Source: Roseovarius pacificus (GTDB lineage: Bacteria > Pseudomonadota > Alphaproteobacteria > Rhodobacterales > Rhodobacteraceae). From it: DNA of 64,000 nt. The notes under the pieces were generated by a model that saw nothing but the letters and a program-made list of their open reading frames with translations, ran no database searches and was not told the DNA's origin. Location: the NCBI RefSeq assembly GCF_900142665.1, contig NZ_FRBR01000001.1, forward strand, positions 992,001-1,056,000, written 5' to 3'. How positions within the stretch are numbered: the first letter of the stretch is position 1; every line of letters starts with the position of its first letter. The translations under genes were made by a program, and so were the position numbers. Positions 19,806-28,222 of the stretch are shown piece after piece.

Positions 19806-19832
19806 ACGGGGCGGGCCAGGGGCCTGCCCCGT
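19806..19832 (+). terminator. intrinsic terminator of csp copy 1
   Basis: A 12-bp stem, ACGGGGCGGGCC against GGCCTGCCCCGT (one G-T pair), with a 3-nt loop AGG, followed by TTTGCCTTT. It lies about 40 bp after the csp stop and could also serve the convergent BrnA-like gene in part. Confidence 0.75.
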
Positions 19833-19856
19833 TTGCCTTTGGCAGTCGTCACTCCA

Positions 19857-20258
19857 CTACAGCAATCCCTTGCGCCGCATCGAGGCCTCGTAATCCGGGT
19901 CCAGCGTCGGCATGTCCTCGGGCGGCTCGGGCTCCTTGTATCCGACGCGTTCGCGCAGATACTCGTCCAGCTTTACCTCGCCCGCGATCTTCATCTGCGC
20001 CCACGTGGCCAACAGGCGGTTGATCCGGCCCTGATACCCCTGCCCCATCGCGCGATAGAACCGCGCGACCGACCGGTCGAGATAAAGCGTCACCTTCTCC
20101 TTTTTCTCCTCGACATCCAGATCGGCCTCGAGCGTGTGCCAGGCTTCGGGAATCTCTTCCTCGATCACCGACGATATCCAGCCATCGCGGTGCAAATGGA
20201 TCAGGTTCTTCATCAGCCCCTCGCGGGCGATGCGTTCGGTCTTGGTCATGCGGGTCAT
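19857..20258 (-). CDS. BrnA-like (DUF4415-related) protein, orphan
   Basis: A 133-residue protein. Its central segment, VTLYLDRSVARFYRAMGQGYQ followed by GRINRLLATWAQMK (about residues 63-98), has the ribbon-helix-helix character of BrnA/DUF4415 antitoxins. The N-terminus is basic, MTRMTKTERIAREGLMKNL. The ATG at 20258 has AAAGGAG at good spacing; longer in-frame extensions lack coding character. No BrnT-type toxin gene is adjacent, the neighbours being a csp gene and an L,D-transpeptidase, so a toxin-antitoxin role is unsupported. A solitary DNA-binding regulator is equally possible. Confidence 0.6.
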   Translation of the reverse strand: MTRMTKTERIAREGLMKNLIHLHRDGWISSVIEEEIPEAWHTLEADLDVEEKKEKVTLYLDRSVARFYRAMGQGYQGRINRLLATWAQMKIAGEVKLDEYLRERVGYKEPEPPEDMPTLDPDYEASMRRKGLL

Positions 20259-20330
20259 CAAAGAGCTCCTTTCGCGCCCCGAGCCTGCCGTGGAGGGGGT
20301 TAACATCACGTCAGCCGACCGTGCGGTCGC

Positions 20331-20374
20331 ACCGACGGGATACCGACGTTGTACCGACGCCATACCGACAGGAA
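20331..20374. repeat. four 11-bp direct iterons (ACCGAC core)
   Basis: The hexamer ACCGAC begins at 20331, 20342, 20353 and 20364, exactly one helical turn apart, each after the first preceded by T. The array lies between the divergent BrnA-like and L,D-transpeptidase genes, next to a GC-rich dyad (GCCGACCG / CGGTCGC) at 20314-20330. It looks like a multi-site operator. Confidence 0.65.
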
Positions 20375-20436
20375 TTTCCGGCCTTTCACCGGGTTTTGAT
20401 TTTTCCCCGTCAGGATGGCAAACTATACGTCGCCGT

Positions 20437-20464
20437 GTGTATTCCAGAGGGTGTATTCCAGAGG
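20437..20464. repeat. 14-bp tandem duplication before the L,D-transpeptidase
   Basis: GTGTATTCCAGAGG occurs twice in direct succession (20437-20450 and 20451-20464). The second copy supplies the AGAGG that serves as ribosome binding site for the ATG at 20472. A slippage event or a small translation-tuning repeat are both possible. Confidence 0.85.
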
Positions 20465-20471
20465 ACCAGAA

Positions 20472-21026
20472 ATGATCGACCGCCGCTTTTTCATCGGGGC
20501 CGGACTGGCCGCAGCAAGCCTGCCCGCCTCCGCCCATGCCTTTGAAGTCGAAGATAAATTCAAACCCACCAAGGTACGTATCTCGGAACAATACGCGCCC
20601 GGACAGCTTCTGATTCTGCCGCGCGCGCATTTCCTCTATCTCGTCACCACCCCCCGCGAGGCGCTGCGCTATGGCGTCGGCGTCGGCAAGGCCGGCCTCC
20701 AGTTCACCGGCACAGCCACCATCGACGTCAAGAAAAAATGGCCCACCTGGCGCCCCACCGAGGAAATGATCCAGCGCGAGCCGCAGACCTACGGCCGCTT
20801 CAAGGACAATGATTATGTCCAGCCGGGTGGGCCGGAAAATCCGCTTGGCGCGCGGGCGCTTTACCTGTTTCAGAACGGTCGGGATACCTATTTCCGTATC
20901 CACGGCACCAACGCGCCACGCTCGATCGGACGGTCGGTGTCCAACGGCTGCATTCGCATGCTGAACGAACACGTGAAAGACTTGTACGAACGAGTTCCGG
21001 TGGGAACTGTTGTCACCGTTATCTGA
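20472..21026 (+). CDS. L,D-transpeptidase (YkuD domain), exported
   Basis: Periplasmic cross-linking or anchoring enzyme of the ErfK/YbiS family, 184 residues. A Tat-like leader (DRRFFIGAGLAAASLPASAHA) is followed by a YkuD domain. The catalytic motif is HGTNAP followed by SIGRSVSNGCIRML, with the active-site cysteine in SNGC (about residue 164). Short one-domain forms like this are common in Rhodobacterales. Downstream is the second csp gene, about 210 bp away. Confidence 0.92.
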   Translation: MIDRRFFIGAGLAAASLPASAHAFEVEDKFKPTKVRISEQYAPGQLLILPRAHFLYLVTTPREALRYGVGVGKAGLQFTGTATIDVKKKWPTWRPTEEMIQREPQTYGRFKDNDYVQPGGPENPLGARALYLFQNGRDTYFRIHGTNAPRSIGRSVSNGCIRMLNEHVKDLYERVPVGTVVTVI

Positions 21027-21120
21027 GCGAAGTGACGCATGACAACGCGCGGCGGCCACGACCGGCCCCGCGCGATTTTTTCTTGCGTGGCGAGATTTAC
21101 AGCCCCATATAAACGGCGCG

Positions 21121-21235
21121 ACGTTACCTCTATCGACCATCTGCTCCGTCACGACCGGCTCAGTCACTCGATCTTGCTCTGACATAGCCGGGTTGCCGCA
21201 ACACCGTGGGCAACACAAACCAAAGGAGAAAACGG
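21121..21235 (+). promoter_or_regulatory. conserved leader of the second csp gene with hairpin
   Basis: Homologous to the leader at 19444-19560. The hairpin at 21192-21214 uses stem GTTGCC / GGCAAC, a compensatory T-A replacement of the C-G pair in copy 1. It is followed by AAAGGAG before the ATG. Conserved blocks begin with ACGTTA at 21121. Confidence 0.6.
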
Positions 21236-21442
21236 ATGGCCACAGGCACCGTCAAATGGTTTAACACAACGAAAGGCTACGGCTTCATCGCGCCCGATGG
21301 CGGCGGCAAGGACGTATTCGTTCACATCTCTGCCGTTGAACGCGCAGGCCTCACCGGCTTGGCCGACAACCAGAAAGTGACCTTCGACATCGAACCCGGC
21401 CGCGATGGCCGCGAGTCGGCGTCGAATATCGCACTGGCCTGA
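21236..21442 (+). CDS. cold-shock domain protein (CspA family), copy 2
   Basis: Cold-shock domain of 68 residues with RNP1 KGYGFIAP and RNP2 DVFVHISAV. The ATG at 21236 has a perfect AAAGGAG site; an upstream in-frame ATG adding ten residues is not favoured. The start [14 protein letters not shown] matches copy 1 almost exactly, and both genes share leader architecture. They look like a duplicated pair now separated by two other genes. Confidence 0.95.
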   Translation: MATGTVKWFNTTKGYGFIAPDGGGKDVFVHISAVERAGLTGLADNQKVTFDIEPGRDGRESASNIALA

Positions 21443-21477
21443 TCCTGGGTGGCCAACACGCCATAATCTGATCTTTG

Positions 21478-21501
21478 CGGGCCCCTGGCGGGGCCCGTTT
21501 T
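21478..21501 (+). terminator. intrinsic terminator of csp copy 2
   Basis: Perfect 8-bp stem CGGGCCCC / GGGGCCCG with loop TGGC, followed by TTTT. It ends on the first base of the convergent arylesterase stop codon. Confidence 0.88.
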
Positions 21502-22178
21502 CATTGGATATTCTGCACCAGTTCCACGACCTTCGGTCCAAGAGCCGCGACAATTTTCTTGACGCCTTCGGCATTGGGATGAATACCGTCGGGCTGAAAA
21601 TAGTCCTGCACTTCAGCCGGGCCGGCATCCCCGAGTCCTGCAAAGAAATCCTCAAAATAAAGCGTCTCGTAGGTTTCCGCCAAATCCGGGTAAATGCGGT
21701 CGAACGCAGCCTTGTAGTCTGGCCCGTAATTGCCCGGCGCCTTCATGCCCACCAATAAGACCTCGATCCCATGAGCCTGCGCCGCAGCCAGAATACGATC
21801 CAGATTGTCACGCGACACAGCCGGATCGATTCCGCGCAGCATGTCATTGCCGCCAAGGGTAACGATCATTGCGTCCACATCCGGCGTCAGGCTCCAGTCG
21901 ACGCGGGCCGCGCCTCCGGCGGTTGTATCGCCCGAGACACCGCCATTGACGATGCGCACCTTATGACCATTGTCTTCAAGCCATTTGTCCAGTTGCGGAA
22001 CGAGGCCCTGTTGATCCAACAAACCATAGCCCTGGGTCAGGCTGTCACCGAAAGCCAGTATGGTGGCCTCCCCGGCCCAGGCCGGGACTGCGGCGAAAAG
22101 AAACGCCGCAATCACCTTGCCACGCAACACCGCGACCCCATATGACAGAAATTCCTTTGTAATCAGGTGCAAGCCCAT
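21501..22178 (-). CDS. SGNH/GDSL arylesterase (TesA-like)
   Basis: Exported hydrolase of the TesA class, acting on acyl or aryl esters. Block I is ILAFGDSLTQGYG with the nucleophile Ser, block III GGND in VTLGGNDMLRG, and block V DGIHPNAEG with catalytic Asp and His. A hydrophobic leader (VIAAFLFAAVPAWA) indicates export. The ATG at 22178 shares CATG with the divergent ATPase gene; a GTG at 22130, directly before the leader, is an equally good start. Linkage to the YbbA/YbbP-like transporter matches the tesA-ybbA-ybbP arrangement of other proteobacteria. Confidence 0.88.
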   Translation of the reverse strand: MGLHLITKEFLSYGVAVLRGKVIAAFLFAAVPAWAGEATILAFGDSLTQGYGLLDQQGLVPQLDKWLEDNGHKVRIVNGGVSGDTTAGGAARVDWSLTPDVDAMIVTLGGNDMLRGIDPAVSRDNLDRILAAAQAHGIEVLLVGMKAPGNYGPDYKAAFDRIYPDLAETYETLYFEDFFAGLGDAGPAEVQDYFQPDGIHPNAEGVKKIVAALGPKVVELVQNIQ

Positions 22179-22866
22179 GACCGATCCCGTTCTTTCGCTC
22201 AAGGATGCCACGCTGTCGCTTCAGGGCAACGCGGGGCTTGTACGGATACTCCACGGGATCACACTGGATGTCCAGAAGGGGGAAACCGTAGGTCTTGTCG
22301 GACCGTCCGGATCGGGCAAATCTTCGCTGTTGATGTTGATGGGTGGGCTGGAACGTGCCAGTTCGGGACAGGTGCAAGCCCTCGGGCATGACCTGTCGGC
22401 AATGAACGAAGATCAACTGGCTGCCCTGCGCCGCGATCATTTCGGAGTTGTGTTCCAGTCCTTCCACCTGATCCCCACCATGACCGCTCTTGAAAATGTC
22501 GCAACCCCGCTGGAACTGGCCGGACATGCGGATGCCTTCGAGCGCGCCGCGCGCGAGCTTGAGGCCGTGGGGCTGGCTGAGCGCGCCGATCACTATCCTT
22601 CGCAACTCTCGGGCGGCGAACAACAGCGCGTCGCCCTTGCCCGCGCCGCTGCGCCGCGCCCCGATATCATGCTCGCCGACGAACCGACGGGAAATCTGGA
22701 TGGCCAGACAGGCGCAGCGATCATAGGGCTTTTGTTCGATCTCAGCGCGCGCAAGGGGTCCACCCTGATCATGGTAACCCATTCTCCCGAACTGGCGGAA
22801 CGCTGTGACCGGGTGATCGAACTGGTGGACGGACGACTGACCGACACGGCACAGGTGCCCGCATGA
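22177..22866 (+). CDS. ABC transporter ATPase (YbbA/LolD-like)
   Basis: A 229-residue ATPase of the MacB/LolD type partnering an FtsX-fold permease. Walker A is VGPSGSGKSSLL (about residues 42-53), signature LSGGEQQRVALARA, Walker B IMLADEPTGNLD and H-loop IMVTHSPELA. Its stop overlaps the permease start by four bases. Its ATG lies on the same CATG as the divergent arylesterase. Confidence 0.9.
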   Translation: MTDPVLSLKDATLSLQGNAGLVRILHGITLDVQKGETVGLVGPSGSGKSSLLMLMGGLERASSGQVQALGHDLSAMNEDQLAALRRDHFGVVFQSFHLIPTMTALENVATPLELAGHADAFERAARELEAVGLAERADHYPSQLSGGEQQRVALARAAAPRPDIMLADEPTGNLDGQTGAAIIGLLFDLSARKGSTLIMVTHSPELAERCDRVIELVDGRLTDTAQVPA

Positions 22867-25382
22867 GCCTGTCCACTGCTGCGCGTCTCGCCCGCCGGGA
22901 ACTGCGCGGTGGCTTGCAAGGGTTTCGGATTTTTCTGGCCTGCGTAATCCTTGGCGTCGCAGCCATCGCCGCCGTTGGCACCGTGCGCGAAAGCATCGCC
23001 AACGGGCTGGCCCGCGAAGGCGCGACCCTGTTGGGAGGCGATGCCGAGATCGAATTCACCTATCGCTTCGCCACGCAGGCCGAACGCGACTGGATGGAGA
23101 CCACCGCCACCACCGTGTCCGAGATCGTCGATTTCCGCTCGATGGCGGTCTCCCCCGACGGCGAACGCGGACTAACGCAGATCAAGGCCGTTGACGGGGC
23201 CTATCCCCTGTTGGGCGAGGTCGTACTTGACCCGGCCATTCCCCTCTCCGACGCGTTGAACGGAAGGGACGGTTTGCCCGGCGCGGTCATGCATCCTTTG
23301 TTGAGCGGCAAGCTGGGCCTCGCTCCGGGCGACCGCTTTCGCCTCGGCACGGCCGAGTTCGTCCTGAGCGCCGAAATCGTGATCGAACCGGACAATGCCA
23401 CGTCCGGCTTTGGTCTGGGGCCACGGACCATCCTGCGCCGTGCCGATCTTGAGGGTGCGGGGCTGCTTGGACCGGGAACGCTCTATTCCACGCATTATCG
23501 CATAGCTTTACCGCCCGGCACCGATCTGGTCGCCCTCCAGCACGAGGCGGAAACCACCTTTGCCGAAGCGGGGTTGCGTTGGCGGGATGCACGAAACGGT
23601 GCGCCAGGCGTTGCAGAGTTCGTCGACCGCCTTGGGGCGTTTCTGGTGCTTGTCGGTCTATCGGGGCTGGCCGTGGGAGGAGTGGGCATATCGGCCGCGT
23701 TGCGGGCCTATCTGGCCACCAAAACCGAAACCATCGCCACCTTGCGCACCATCGGCGCAGACCGCCAGACGGTATTCCTGACATACTTTCTGCAGGTCGC
23801 GGTGCTGGCCCTGATCGGGATCGCCTGCGGTCTGGCGCTCGGGGTGGGGGTGCCGATCCTGCTGTCACCGATCATCGAGGCGCGCCTGCCCGTACCGGCC
23901 CTTTTTGCCCCTTACCCCGCACCGATGGCCGAGGCCGCGCTCTATAGCGCGCTGACGGTACTGATCTTTACACTCTGGCCGCTGGCGCGCGCGCAGGATA
24001 TTCGCGCCGCCGCCCTGTTTCGCGACGCCTTGGGTCAGGGGCGCAAATTGCCCCGCTGGCCTTATCTCGTCGCAACGCTTGCACTGATCGCCGCCCTGGT
24101 CGGCGCTGCGATGTGGCTTTCGGGTAATGCAAGACTGACCCTTGCCACCACCGGCGGAATCATGGGCGCGCTGTTCCTGCTGGTGCTGGCGGCCTTTGCG
24201 ATTGTCCTGATCGCACGCCGCGCCAGGCGTTTGGCCCGTGGACGGCCTGCACTGGCCTGGGCTCTGGCCGCCATCGGCGGGCCGGGTACCACAGCGGGGC
24301 CGGTCATGCTTTCGCTCGGGTTGGGATTGTCGGTTCTGGCAGCGGTCGGACAGATCGACCAAAACCTGCGCAACGCGATTTCACGTGACCTACCCGAACG
24401 CGCACCGTCCTATTTCTTCGTCGATATCCAGAAAGATCAGATGCCCGCCTTCATGGACCGGCTGGAGAACGATCCCGCCGTCTCGCGCATCGACAATGCC
24501 CCGATGCTGCGCGGCGTGATCAGCCGCATCAACGGGCGTCCTGCCATCGAAGTCGCACCGGGCCATTGGGTCGTCGAAGGAGACCGGGGGATAAGCTATG
24601 CCGACGCCCTTCCCGAGCGCACCCGCATCATCGCCGGGACGTGGTGGGGTGAGGGGTACACCGGCCCGCCACAGATCAGCTTTGCCGCCGAAGAGGCCGA
24701 AGAGATGGGCCTGAAAATCGGTGACGAAATCACGGTGAACATTCTGGGCCGCGACATGACGGCCAAACTGACATCGCTGCGCGAAGTCGATTTCTCGACC
24801 GCCGGAATGGGGTTCGTCATGGTGATGAATGCCGCCGCGCTCGAGGCGGCGCCGCATACATTCATCGCGACCGTCTACGCCGATCCCGATGCCGAGAAGG
24901 CGATCCTGCGCGACTTGTCAGACCGGATGCCCAATATCACCGCGATCAACGTGCGCGATGCAGTTGACCGCGTGTCGGGCTTGCTGGCAGGATTGGCGTC
25001 GGCCACGGCTTGGGGCGCGGCTGCCACTTTGCTGACCGGATTCCTGGTCCTGATCGGCGCTGCCGCGGCCGATCAGACAGCCCGCACCCGCGAGGCGGCG
25101 ATACTCAAGACACTTGGCGCCTCGCGCGGCCGCATCCTGTTGAGTCTCGCGCTGCGGGCCGCGATCCTTGGCGCGGTGGCTGGGCTGGTTGCCTTGGGGG
25201 CCGGAATCGCCGGAGGATGGGCCGTCAGTTATTTCGTGATGGAAACCGATTTCGAAATTGCGTGGCTGTCGGCATTGGGAATTGTCTCGGGCGGCGCGCT
25301 GATCAGCCTTCTGGCCGGGCTTGCCTTTGCCTGGCGCCCCATGCAGGCCCGTCCCGCCCGTGTTTTGCGCGCACGGGAATAA
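22863..25382 (+). CDS. FtsX-like ABC permease (YbbP-like)
   Basis: Large inner-membrane protein of 839 residues with duplicated FtsX permease modules. One N-terminal helix (FRIFLACVILGVAAIAAVG) precedes a periplasmic domain, then helices around residues 255-450. A second periplasmic domain (about 500-690) and three more helices follow, ending LLAGLAFAWRPMQARPARVLR. These proteins move lipophilic substrates or transmit force at the envelope rather than import nutrients. It forms a unit with the preceding ATPase. Confidence 0.88.
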   Translation: MSLSTAARLARRELRGGLQGFRIFLACVILGVAAIAAVGTVRESIANGLAREGATLLGGDAEIEFTYRFATQAERDWMETTATTVSEIVDFRSMAVSPDGERGLTQIKAVDGAYPLLGEVVLDPAIPLSDALNGRDGLPGAVMHPLLSGKLGLAPGDRFRLGTAEFVLSAEIVIEPDNATSGFGLGPRTILRRADLEGAGLLGPGTLYSTHYRIALPPGTDLVALQHEAETTFAEAGLRWRDARNGAPGVAEFVDRLGAFLVLVGLSGLAVGGVGISAALRAYLATKTETIATLRTIGADRQTVFLTYFLQVAVLALIGIACGLALGVGVPILLSPIIEARLPVPALFAPYPAPMAEAALYSALTVLIFTLWPLARAQDIRAAALFRDALGQGRKLPRWPYLVATLALIAALVGAAMWLSGNARLTLATTGGIMGALFLLVLAAFAIVLIARRARRLARGRPALAWALAAIGGPGTTAGPVMLSLGLGLSVLAAVGQIDQNLRNAISRDLPERAPSYFFVDIQKDQMPAFMDRLENDPAVSRIDNAPMLRGVISRINGRPAIEVAPGHWVVEGDRGISYADALPERTRIIAGTWWGEGYTGPPQISFAAEEAEEMGLKIGDEITVNILGRDMTAKLTSLREVDFSTAGMGFVMVMNAAALEAAPHTFIATVYADPDAEKAILRDLSDRMPNITAINVRDAVDRVSGLLAGLASATAWGAAATLLTGFLVLIGAAAADQTARTREAAILKTLGASRGRILLSLALRAAILGAVAGLVALGAGIAGGWAVSYFVMETDFEIAWLSALGIVSGGALISLLAGLAFAWRPMQARPARVLRARE

Positions 25383-25452
25383 CCGCATTGCCATTCGCGC
25401 AGCACGGTGGCACTCAAAAGCCGTTCCAGCACCAGAATCCGAGGCCCGAACA

Positions 25453-26334
25453 ATGATCGATTTCCTGCCTGTCGCCCTGACCGCCCCTCTGAGCAAAGCG
25501 CAAAAAGTCAGTCTGATCAATCTGGTCCGTCGCACTGCCCGTGCCGAGATCATGCCCCGGTTTCGCAATCTGTCGCATGCGGATATCTCGGCCAAGTCCG
25601 ACCCCCATGACCTTGTGACCGAGGCCGACACTGCCGCCGAAGCCATGCTGACGCGTGGTATTCAACGCATGTTTCCCCACGCGTTGATCGTCGGCGAAGA
25701 AGGCGCGGCCAAATCACCCGACCTGCGCAACAAAATCGCCGAGGCCGAAATGGCGGTGATCCTCGATCCGCTGGACGGCACCTGGAACTTTGCCCATGGC
25801 CTGCCACTTTTCGGAATCATCCTGTCGATCACCCGCTTTGGGCATCCGGTGTTCGGCCTGCTCTATGACCCGGTGATGGACGACTGGATCTTCGCCGATT
25901 CCGAAACACCTGCACATCTGTCGCGCAATGTGGGAGCCGACCGACCGCTCAGCGTCTCGCGCGGCGGTGATCTGGAGAAAATGTCGGGATATATCCACCT
26001 CTATCTCCTGCCCGAGGAAAAACAGGCCGAAATGGCCGCCTGCCTGCCAGACTTCTCACGCACGGTAATGCTGCGCTGTTCCTGCCACGAATACCGGACC
26101 CTGGCGCAGGGCGGGATGGATTTCATGCTGTCGGGCATTCCCAATCCCTGGGACCATGCCGCGGGGGTCCTGATCTGCCAGCAGGCCGGAGGAATCGTGC
26201 GAATGCTGGACGGACAGGATTATAATGCGGGAATCACCGAAGGTTACATCCTTGCCGCTCCGAACGAAGCCGCCTGGGATGTTTTGAAAACCCGGTTTTC
26301 ATTCCTTCTTGACACTCAGACCGACAATGGCTGA
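25453..26334 (+). CDS. inositol monophosphatase family phosphatase
   Basis: Metal-dependent phosphatase of the IMPase/CysQ/FBPase fold, 293 residues. The metal-site motifs are DLVTEADTAAE, then GEEG, and ILDPLDGTWNFAHGLPLFG (about residues 100-118). The C-terminal NPWDHAAGVLICQQAGG supplies the last metal Asp. Whether it acts on inositol phosphate or another sugar/nucleotide phosphate cannot be told from sequence. It follows the YbbP-like gene after 70 bp and may be co-transcribed. Confidence 0.88.
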   Translation: MIDFLPVALTAPLSKAQKVSLINLVRRTARAEIMPRFRNLSHADISAKSDPHDLVTEADTAAEAMLTRGIQRMFPHALIVGEEGAAKSPDLRNKIAEAEMAVILDPLDGTWNFAHGLPLFGIILSITRFGHPVFGLLYDPVMDDWIFADSETPAHLSRNVGADRPLSVSRGGDLEKMSGYIHLYLLPEEKQAEMAACLPDFSRTVMLRCSCHEYRTLAQGGMDFMLSGIPNPWDHAAGVLICQQAGGIVRMLDGQDYNAGITEGYILAAPNEAAWDVLKTRFSFLLDTQTDNG

Positions 26335-26437
26335 AACCGCTATCGCGATCCGTTAACAACCGTGATTACCCTGACGCGAAACGGGCATGACTTAACATCG
26401 CTATACGCGTACCATGCCAAAGCGCGGAGGCAATCGA

Positions 26438-28222
26438 ATGACGAGAATGGACCCGGCGAACCCTTGTAAGGACACAAGGCAGACACTGCCCGACGAAACA
26501 CGTGATGCGGCAATCAGCCGTTTGTACGACGTGGCCCTTGCGCCGGACCGCTACGAGGCGCTTCTGGATCTATGGGAAGATGCCGTTCGCCCGCTGCGCG
26601 GCCAAGCCGATCTGGATGCCCCGCGCCTTCTGGAAGATCCGTTGATTGCCGGGCATTTCGAACGTGCAAGCGCCTTTCTGGATCGTGTCGAAACAGTCGG
26701 TTCCGCCAGCGAGCTACGAGACATATTACGTCCCTTTGGTCGCATGTCGGCCTTTTTGCTGGACGCCTCGCTGACTGTCTGCGCCGGGAATGCCGCCGCA
26801 TTGACGGTATCGGGCCTGAAGGAGGGCGCGACGCTCAGCGATCTGCGGGTGATGCCCGAAGACATCGACGCAATCAGCAAAGCCGCACGCAATGTTCTGC
26901 AAAGCCCACAGCAGGATGCGGTGGTCTTGCGTGTGCGTTCGGTCGAGAAAAATCACTACGTCATCCTGCGTCTTCAGCTGTGCAAACTGGCGGATGGAAC
27001 GCCCCTCGTTCTGGCGGCTTCGAATGATATTTATTTCTCGGAAGACAGCCAGGAAATACTGCAGCGGGCCTTCAATCTGACCAACGCCGAGGCAGGCGTT
27101 CTTCTGGGGCTGGTCAAGTGCGGATCGGTTAGCGATATCGCCGAAAAACGGGGCAGATCGGTGGACACGATCCGCGCACAGATCAAGGCCATCATGTCCA
27201 AGACCGAAGCGCATTCGCAGGTCGAACTGGTTCGGCTGGCTCTGTCAGTGGTGGACATGGCCGGTATGACCCTGGAAAACATGCCCGGCCCCCGGCAGGT
27301 CAGCCGTGGCTACGCGACACTGGAACCAAGCGTTTTCCATTCGCTGCGTACACCGGACGGACGGCAGTTGGATTACCTCAGGCTCGGCGATCAGACAGGC
27401 CGCCCAATCCTGTTCCTGCCTCTGGATTATGGGTTGGTGCGGTGGCCTGCATCCGCGGAAGCAGAAGCCAGACGTCTCGGGCTTCGCATTATCGTACCGG
27501 TTCGGGCCGGCTTTGGCGCCTCCGATCCCCTGCCCCGCAGCACCGACTATGACGACACGGCCACCACCGACTGCCTGCAAATTCTCGATGCCGAAAACGT
27601 CGATCGCTGTCCGATCATCAGCCTCGGGGGCGATTCATTCTACGCCATGCAGTTGGCCCTCCGGTCGCCGGAAACGATTACCGGGCTGATCTGCTGTGCC
27701 GGCACACTCCCGATGACCCGGCGCGAACAGTATGAACGTATGGAGAAATGGCATCGTTTCATTATCGCAGGGGCAAAATATACGCCGCACCTGCTACCTT
27801 TCATGGTCAAGGCGGGGTTTCTTCTGGCCCGGCGGATCGGCAAGCAGGGGTTTGTCCATGCGGTCTATGGCAAATGCCCCGCCGATGTCGAAACGTTCGA
27901 ATCGCCCGAAGTCTTCGAAGCCATGGTCACCGGCTCGGAGGTCGCCCTGTCCGAAACGCACTCTGCTCACGATGCCTTTGTCCGCATGCTGACAGGCCGG
28001 TTTCTGGAAGACTGGAGCGCCGACGTTGAGGCCCTGCGCGGGCAGCTACCCGTTATCTTCTTGAATGGCCTGCAGGACCCGCAAGTTCCCCCGGCAACAC
28101 TCGACGAATTCCGCGCAACATACGACTGGATCGAATATCATGTCTACGAGGATGCCGGGCAGTTGATCTTTTTCCGGCATTGGCGGGACGTGCTGGACAA
28201 GGTGCAACAACTGCTATCCTGA
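26438..28222 (+). CDS. LuxR-type HTH regulator fused to an alpha/beta hydrolase-fold domain
   Basis: A 594-residue protein. An N-terminal region of about 200 residues has PAS-like character (FLLDASLTVCAGNAAALTVSG). A LuxR-type HTH follows (about 210-270: LTNAEAGVLLGLVKCGSVSD then SVDTIRAQIKAIMSKT). The C-terminus is an alpha/beta hydrolase fold (about 320-594). The nucleophile elbow is GGDSFYAMQ with Ser400 and the acid strand LNGLQDPQVPP. The position that normally carries catalytic His is Gln575 (DAGQLIFF instead of AGH). The domain may thus bind a ligand without turning it over. GGAGG before ATG 26438 favours this start over 26414. Confidence 0.82.
   Translation: MTRMDPANPCKDTRQTLPDETRDAAISRLYDVALAPDRYEALLDLWEDAVRPLRGQADLDAPRLLEDPLIAGHFERASAFLDRVETVGSASELRDILRPFGRMSAFLLDASLTVCAGNAAALTVSGLKEGATLSDLRVMPEDIDAISKAARNVLQSPQQDAVVLRVRSVEKNHYVILRLQLCKLADGTPLVLAASNDIYFSEDSQEILQRAFNLTNAEAGVLLGLVKCGSVSDIAEKRGRSVDTIRAQIKAIMSKTEAHSQVELVRLALSVVDMAGMTLENMPGPRQVSRGYATLEPSVFHSLRTPDGRQLDYLRLGDQTGRPILFLPLDYGLVRWPASAEAEARRLGLRIIVPVRAGFGASDPLPRSTDYDDTATTDCLQILDAENVDRCPIISLGGDSFYAMQLALRSPETITGLICCAGTLPMTRREQYERMEKWHRFIIAGAKYTPHLLPFMVKAGFLLARRIGKQGFVHAVYGKCPADVETFESPEVFEAMVTGSEVALSETHSAHDAFVRMLTGRFLEDWSADVEALRGQLPVIFLNGLQDPQVPPATLDEFRATYDWIEYHVYEDAGQLIFFRHWRDVLDKVQQLLS

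Noticed and set aside
19857-20258. Toxin-antitoxin pair with csp
   Set aside because: The only neighbours are cold-shock and L,D-transpeptidase genes; no toxin ORF of suitable size exists on either strand.
26438-28222. Quorum-sensing LuxR (acyl-homoserine lactone receptor)
   Set aside because: No autoinducer-binding domain and no luxI gene; the ligand domain is an alpha/beta hydrolase fold placed C-terminal to the HTH.
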